The position numbers and the translations under genes are program-made. The notes under the pieces are model-generated. The model ran no database searches. It was not told the DNA's origin and saw only the letters and a program-made list of their open reading frames with translations. From contig JAHBVG010000041.1 of the NCBI GenBank assembly GCA_019637695.1, positions 1 to 53,384 of the forward strand: a DNA stretch of 53,384 nucleotides, in the 5' to 3' direction. Below are positions 51,222 to 53,384 of the stretch, piece after piece; positions within the stretch are counted from its first letter, which is position 1, and every line of letters begins with the position of its first letter. The DNA is from Caldilineaceae bacterium (lineage in GTDB: Bacteria > Chloroflexota > Anaerolineae > Caldilineales > Caldilineaceae).

Positions 51222-53210
51222 ATGGATGGCAAGAGCATGAAACCGATGAATGATCGGCAAATGGAAATGTTCCCACTCCTGGACTCTTCAAGAGCGAGTG
51301 GGTGGTTTGCCGCAGGACTCTCGCGTTTAGGGGTTGACGAAGAGGCGGGCTGGCCTGACGCCTTTGGTGATGCGCTGCGTCAATGGAATGTGGACACAAA
51401 ACTCAAGCCAGTCCGTGCTATCAGCCTGTTTAGCGGTGCGGGGGGATTGGATATTGGTTTCCATGATGCGGGATTCGCAATTCTTGAGTGTAATGAAATT
51501 GAGCCCAGCTTTGCAGCGACATTGCACAAAAACGCTTCCCGCGGAGAAAGATTGTGGGGCACAAACATTGTCTGCCAGGATATTCGCGACTATACGCCCA
51601 GCGTACAAGATATAGACTTTATTATCGGTGGTCCACCATGCCAGACCTTTTCAGCAGCCAGCGCAAGAGCGGCTGGGGTCAATGGCACAGATGATGAACG
51701 GGGTAATCTTTTTCTTCAATATGCACGAATTATCGACCAGATAAAACCAGTTGGCTTTCTCTTTGAAAATGTGTACAGAATTGTAGGCGCTCAATCCGGT
51801 AGACCCTGGAAGCAGATTCAGGCAGCTTTTCGCGAATTGGGCTACAAGCTTTATTGGCGCATATTGGATGCTGCCGACTATGGAGTGCCTCAATTCCGCG
51901 AGAGGCTGATTATTGTGGGGCTTCGGCATGGCGAATATCGCTTTCCATTTCCTTCACATGGCCCCGATTCACCCGACAACCATCCCTATTATTCAGCCCG
52001 GAGAGCAATATCCGGGATTGATACAAGTGGATGCAAAATTGGCATAGGCGGCCGACATGGGCACCTCTTGAACGATATTCCACCCGGTCTCAATTATAGC
52101 TTCTATACAGAACGGATGGGCCATCCCACGCCCATATTTGGGTGGAGATCGAAGTTTTCTGACTATCTCTATAAAGCTGATCCTGATACCCCTGTGCGCA
52201 CAATTAAGGCGCAAGGTGGTCAGTATACAGGACCATTCAGTTGGGAAAACCGCCCTTTTACCATAGATGAGTTGAAACGCTTACAAACTTTTCCGGACGA
52301 TTATATCGTTGCTGGCAACAGGCAGACTGTTATTCATCAATTAGGAAACTCTGTGCCACCTCAACTGGCGCGTGTCCTTGCATTGAGCATCCTTGATCAA
52401 GTGTTTGATCGACGCCTGCCTTTTCATATCCATGCCATGCCGGATAGCTATCAACTCCAATTCAGGGCGCGTAAATCTGAATTAACCGCTGTTTACGCAG
52501 AGAAAGCGGCTGTGGCAATTGCGAAGTTGCCAAAACGCAAGAATCCTCTTCATAAAACAGACGAGGGGACGGAATGCTTCTCTGTCACTCAGGATTTTTG
52601 TCTTGACTTGGCCCACTCAGGTGTATCTGAATTTTGCTGCACCTATGGGGTGAATAAAAACGAGTGGACACTCCTTCTCTCCGAACCCTCCTCTTCAGGC
52701 GACGGTGAAGCATGTTTCTCGTTACAGATCACTCCTCCCCAACAACTGGGATCACTTTCGGATTTTGGAGTTGTTCCAGCTCACCTGTCGTCGAGTTCTA
52801 GCAGTCCGCGCTCATTGCTGGCAATTTGGAAATACTATGAACATCTCGTAAAAAAATACGCAGCGAAAGACGATCTTGTCCAGCTATTTGGATATTACCA
52901 GTACAAAATGGCCTTCTCTGTTTCCATGACCCTGGTTGATCCCTCATTAACAGTCTCTTCTTTCTGGAGAGTTGTCCAGCAAATATCAAGTGGGCATGCT
53001 GTAGGCTCGATTTCTCCTATTACTACACTTGCCGAGTTATTTGAGGTGACAGAAGCGGAACTGGCTGCAATTCTGGTCCAGATGAAAGAACTAGGGTATG
53101 AAATCCGCAACCATCGCACAAATAGACAGATCCCGGCAGATCATATTCTGATTCCCTATGCCTTTCCTTCTCTCAACGAACGCAGTCTACAACGATTAAC
53201 GAGGCTATAG
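51222..53210 (+). CDS. DNA (cytosine-5-)-methyltransferase with C-terminal extension
   Basis: From ATG 51222 the protein has 662 residues. It carries the C5-methyltransferase motifs in order: FSGAGGLDIGF (I, from 70), GGPPCQTFS (IV, catalytic Cys140), ENV (VI, 182-184), QFRERLIIVG (VIII) and GNSVPP (X, 375-380). The target-recognition region lies between VIII and X and its site is unknown. About 250 extra residues follow, ending in a winged-helix-like part (ITTLAELFEVTEAELAAIL). No good ribosome site precedes any of the four candidate starts. A second gene begins 11 bases after the stop. The codon and base use is less GC-rich than the sugar locus before it. Confidence 0.9.
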   Translation: MDGKSMKPMNDRQMEMFPLLDSSRASGWFAAGLSRLGVDEEAGWPDAFGDALRQWNVDTKLKPVRAISLFSGAGGLDIGFHDAGFAILECNEIEPSFAATLHKNASRGERLWGTNIVCQDIRDYTPSVQDIDFIIGGPPCQTFSAASARAAGVNGTDDERGNLFLQYARIIDQIKPVGFLFENVYRIVGAQSGRPWKQIQAAFRELGYKLYWRILDAADYGVPQFRERLIIVGLRHGEYRFPFPSHGPDSPDNHPYYSARRAISGIDTSGCKIGIGGRHGHLLNDIPPGLNYSFYTERMGHPTPIFGWRSKFSDYLYKADPDTPVRTIKAQGGQYTGPFSWENRPFTIDELKRLQTFPDDYIVAGNRQTVIHQLGNSVPPQLARVLALSILDQVFDRRLPFHIHAMPDSYQLQFRARKSELTAVYAEKAAVAIAKLPKRKNPLHKTDEGTECFSVTQDFCLDLAHSGVSEFCCTYGVNKNEWTLLLSEPSSSGDGEACFSLQITPPQQLGSLSDFGVVPAHLSSSSSSPRSLLAIWKYYEHLVKKYAAKDDLVQLFGYYQYKMAFSVSMTLVDPSLTVSSFWRVVQQISSGHAVGSISPITTLAELFEVTEAELAAILVQMKELGYEIRNHRTNRQIPADHILIPYAFPSLNERSLQRLTRL

Positions 53211-53221
53211 ATCGAACGTAT

Positions 53222-53384
53222 ATGACAAACGCGCGTAATGAGAAACACCTCCGTGTTTTTGAGAATCGAAGTGAATATCACACCGCTGCCGGCGATGTAG
53301 AGTTATTTCACGAAGGGGTCGCTTCAAATGAAGCCAAAAGACGGATGAAATTCATCAGGGAACGCTTTGAGCAAGGATTCTTGG
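53222..53384 (+). CDS. Start of a gene after the DNA methyltransferase (runs off the window)
   Basis: An open frame of 54 codons begins MTNARNEKHLRVFENRSEY and stays open to the window end. The residues seen are charged and helical (SNEAKRRMKFIRERFEQG). The tight spacing after the methyltransferase suggests a restriction endonuclease or other partner, but nothing in the visible part proves it. Confidence 0.6.
   Translation, partial: MTNARNEKHLRVFENRSEYHTAAGDVELFHEGVASNEAKRRMKFIRERFEQGFL

Overview
The window looks like chromosomal DNA of a bacterium of the phylum Chloroflexota, probably a Caldilinea/Anaerolineae-type lineage. This is an inference from several signs: GC-rich genes, a menaquinone-type methyltransferase, large GT-C membrane proteins, Reg_prop/STAND proteins, dipeptide-type ABC transporters placed beside sugar genes, and a high load of heptameric tandem repeats and small palindromic elements. 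No rRNA, tRNA, CRISPR array, transposase or integrase gene was seen.

Layout. (1) 34-10762, all on the minus strand. From high to low coordinates: the glycine-cleavage genes gcvT and gcvH with their own promoter and terminator; a three-gene envelope operon (Gly/Tyr-rich helical protein, holin-like membrane protein, DUF3618-like protein); a BrkB/YihY protein, an orphan solute-binding lipoprotein and an AI-2E-type membrane protein; an SDR oxidoreductase; and a ParB-like/double-Usp fusion. A 123-bp MITE-like element now separates the last two genes. (2) 10871-15637: a 952-aa GT-C-like membrane protein carrying three in-frame repeat insertions, a Gfo/Idh/MocA oxidoreductase and a LysM protein. (3) 15638-16514: a repeat-filled non-coding stretch. 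(4) 16515-21235: the most striking pair. The first gene encodes a membrane sensor with fourteen propeller repeats, a Y_Y_Y domain and one membrane helix. These are joined to a cytoplasmic STAND-type P-loop ATPase where a histidine kinase would be expected. The second gene encodes another ATPase of the same type. (5) 21546-25408: a sugar aminotransferase, a GT2 glycosyltransferase, MenG and a second methyltransferase.

(6) 25430-28287: an AT-rich island with a DUF262 protein and a HEPN-type RNase, a candidate defence or toxin module. It lies between an internally deleted antitoxin remnant and a TPR-like gene that may be shortened. (7) 28297-36486: HAD phosphatase, Gfo/Idh/MocA dehydrogenase, two TIM-barrel epimerases, an enolase-superfamily dehydratase and a 661-aa protein that looks like a carbohydrate enzyme. 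(8) 36822-50988: a small membrane protein, a split dipeptide-type ABC transporter with a B12-binding radical SAM enzyme inside the operon, an 861-aa unknown protein and a PcRGLX/YetA-like (rhamnogalacturonan exolyase-like) protein. Sections 7 and 8 read together as a locus that imports and breaks down an acidic polysaccharide or its oligosaccharides. (9) 51222-53384: a C5-cytosine DNA methyltransferase followed by the start of a second gene that leaves the window, probably a restriction-modification system.

Repeats. Three classes recur: two 123-bp copies of a TA-flanked MITE; a second MITE-like family with ends close to GGGTGTGTTCAAAATG (four copies or relics); and short tandem heptamers resembling the STRR repeats of cyanobacteria. 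The heptamers often form hairpins and lie at gene ends or in frame inside genes. All functions are read from motifs by eye; no database search was possible.
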